Part shown: positions 62,932-64,000 of the stretch, piece by piece
Numbering within the stretch: the stretch's first letter is position 1
Layout: every line of letters begins with the position of its first letter
NCBI RefSeq assembly: GCF_015471405.1
Contig: NZ_BLVZ01000008.1
Span: forward strand, 186,001-250,000
Origin: Pseudomonas cichorii
GTDB taxonomy: Bacteria; Pseudomonadota; Gammaproteobacteria; Pseudomonadales; Pseudomonadaceae
Reading direction: 5' to 3'
DNA: 64,000 bases
Position numbers and translations under genes: made by a program
Notes under the pieces: generated by a model
What the model saw: the letters and a program-made list of their open reading frames with translations, nothing else
Told to the model about the DNA's origin: nothing
Database searches by the model: none

Positions 62932-63672
62932 ATGGATGCCATGCAAGACAAACGCAGCTCATACGAGCACTTCAGTGCCGATGAGGAAGACGCGGCGCAT
63001 TATGTGCGACGCCACCCATCGACCAGTTCGACCTTCTACCGCAACCTGTTGGCCTTGCTGGTTTTCATAGGCCTGAGCGGCTATGGCGTGCTGCATTACA
63101 GCGGAGCCTTGCAGGCATTTGCCGGCAAGTCTGTATCGGCCCAATCCCATATACGCCAGCTCACACAACCCGCTGCCCTGCCCGCCCCGACCACTCAAAC
63201 CACCCAACGCCCCCAGCCGCTGGCCGATTGCATAGGCCCGGATAATGTCATCGACGAAGCCGTTGCAACCTGCCGCTTCGGCCAGTTCCCCCAAGTGACC
63301 CAAAACCATGAGGCCCAAGGCATGGTGTCCGACAGGTACATGGCGCAATACAAGGCCGACCAGCAAAAGCCACAAGCCGGACGCGCCAGCATGGAAAGCG
63401 TTGAATGGGCGACCGTTACCCAATGGGATAAAAAACGCACGTACCGAGCGGTGTGGAGTATCACCGACAACCGTATCGAAGGCAGCAGCGTATGCACCAA
63501 CTGGTCCAAGGGCTCGATTGAATACCGCGAATGCCGAAAAGGCGCGAAGGTGTATTTCAGGGAGCAATGCAAAAGCTGGGGCCGGCAATGGGACAGAACC
63601 CAGGCCGACTCAAGCAAAGCCGCGCAGCAACGCTATTGCAGCGCGGGTGAAGGGTTCAATCCGTTGGGATGA
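62932..63672 (+). CDS. Single-pass membrane protein, unknown function
   Basis: 246 residues. A hydrophilic cytoplasmic N-terminus of about 40 residues leads to one membrane segment (about 41-60; LLALLVFIGLSGYGVLHYSG). The periplasmic part has a proline-rich linker and then a cysteine-rich domain with six cysteines. An ATG at 62941 is an equal candidate start. It lies 120 bp after the preceding unknown gene and converges on the hydrolase gene. Not recognised. Confidence 0.7.
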   Translation: MDAMQDKRSSYEHFSADEEDAAHYVRRHPSTSSTFYRNLLALLVFIGLSGYGVLHYSGALQAFAGKSVSAQSHIRQLTQPAALPAPTTQTTQRPQPLADCIGPDNVIDEAVATCRFGQFPQVTQNHEAQGMVSDRYMAQYKADQQKPQAGRASMESVEWATVTQWDKKRTYRAVWSITDNRIEGSSVCTNWSKGSIEYRECRKGAKVYFREQCKSWGRQWDRTQADSSKAAQQRYCSAGEGFNPLG

Positions 63673-63691
63673 ACCCTGTTATTGCGGCGTG

Positions 63692-64000
63692 TCAGGCTTT
63701 CAGCTTGCGTGAAAGGAAATCGCGAATGTACCCGGCAACCTCCGGTGCGTGAGTTTCCAGAGTGAAGTGGCCTGCGTCCAGAAGATGCACTTCGGCAGTC
63801 GGGATATCCTTACGATACGCCTCGGCTCCTGGCGGTATAAAGGCCGGGTCATGCTTGCCCCAGACAACCAGCAATGGCGGCTGGTGTTTGCGCAGATACT
63901 GCTGGAACGCGGGATAAGCTGCCACGTTGCTGCGATAGTCGAGTATCAGATCAAGCTGGATCTCTTCTGCGCCTGGCCGTGCCATATAAAGGATGTCCAG
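63692..64000 (-). CDS. Alpha/beta hydrolase, C-terminal part (runs off the window)
   Basis: 103 codons are visible, with the start beyond the window edge. PLLVVWGKHDPAFIPPGAEA holds the acid residue of the triad, and HLLDAGHFTLETHAPE the catalytic histidine, as in haloalkane dehalogenase/epoxide hydrolase relatives. The nucleophile region is not in the window, so the substrate class cannot be called. Confidence 0.85.
   Translation of the reverse strand: MDILYMARPGAEEIQLDLILDYRSNVAAYPAFQQYLRKHQPPLLVVWGKHDPAFIPPGAEAYRKDIPTAEVHLLDAGHFTLETHAPEVAGYIRDFLSRKLKA

Overview
The window is bacterial chromosomal DNA from a fluorescent Pseudomonas, most likely of the P. syringae complex. Dense genes with short spacers, scattered REP-type hairpins and Pseudomonas-type gene orders support this. 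The order cysA-cysW-cysT-sbp-oscA, a GGDEF/EAL gene, desA, then an HDOD regulator, gabT, gabD and tRNA-Arg matches my memory of the P. aeruginosa PA0263.1-PA0290 region. Pairs of very short Rhs-core proteins and repeated GABA genes point to a plant-associated species. No database was searched, so names rest on motifs, lengths and context.

Layout. 1-3.2 kb: the end of an RND efflux adaptor and two tandem small Rhs-core genes, one with an F-box-like segment in its C-terminus. 3.3-9.2 kb: an organosulfur module (periplasmic binding protein, permease, ATPase, TauD-type dioxygenase), an unpaired MetQ-like binding protein and a very degenerate sigma54-activator-like AAA+ protein. 9.3-12.6 kb: a small hydrolase, an AraC regulator, a Crp-like regulator and an Mpo1-like membrane protein. 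12.6-16.8 kb: the sulfate importer with oscA. 17-23 kb: two c-di-GMP proteins, the desA desaturase and an HDOD protein. 23-26.7 kb: gabD-gabT, an orphan RebB-like gene and tRNA-Arg(CCG).

26.9-34.5 kb: a visibly AT-richer cassette next to the tRNA that encodes a surface glycan. It has a dTDP-3-amino-3,6-dideoxyhexose ketoisomerase, acetyltransferase and transaminase, an MsbA/PglK-like ABC transporter, two glycosyltransferases and a Wzy-like polymerase with an unusual repeat loop. 35-43.5 kb: two chemoreceptors, an Lrp regulator, a HAD protein, a second GabT-like aminotransferase, a GhrA-like dehydrogenase and a RecF-like ATPase. 43.6-44.5 kb holds no ordinary gene. It carries two 214-bp direct repeats around a structured RNA candidate and a 24-codon ORF.

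44.5-61.2 kb is a large catabolic region. A translationally coupled operon carries a Tat-exported binding protein, a two-permease peptide/opine-type ABC importer, a three-subunit flavin dehydrogenase built like HcnABC or opine oxidase, and an M20 deacylase. It is followed by a succinate-semialdehyde dehydrogenase and preceded by a PuuB-like oxidase, a type II HAD hydrolase and another aldehyde dehydrogenase. Together they suggest uptake and oxidation of an N-substituted amino acid or opine-like compound, with carbon leaving through semialdehydes. The window ends with an acetyltransferase, a bicupin, three proteins of unknown function and the end of an alpha/beta hydrolase.
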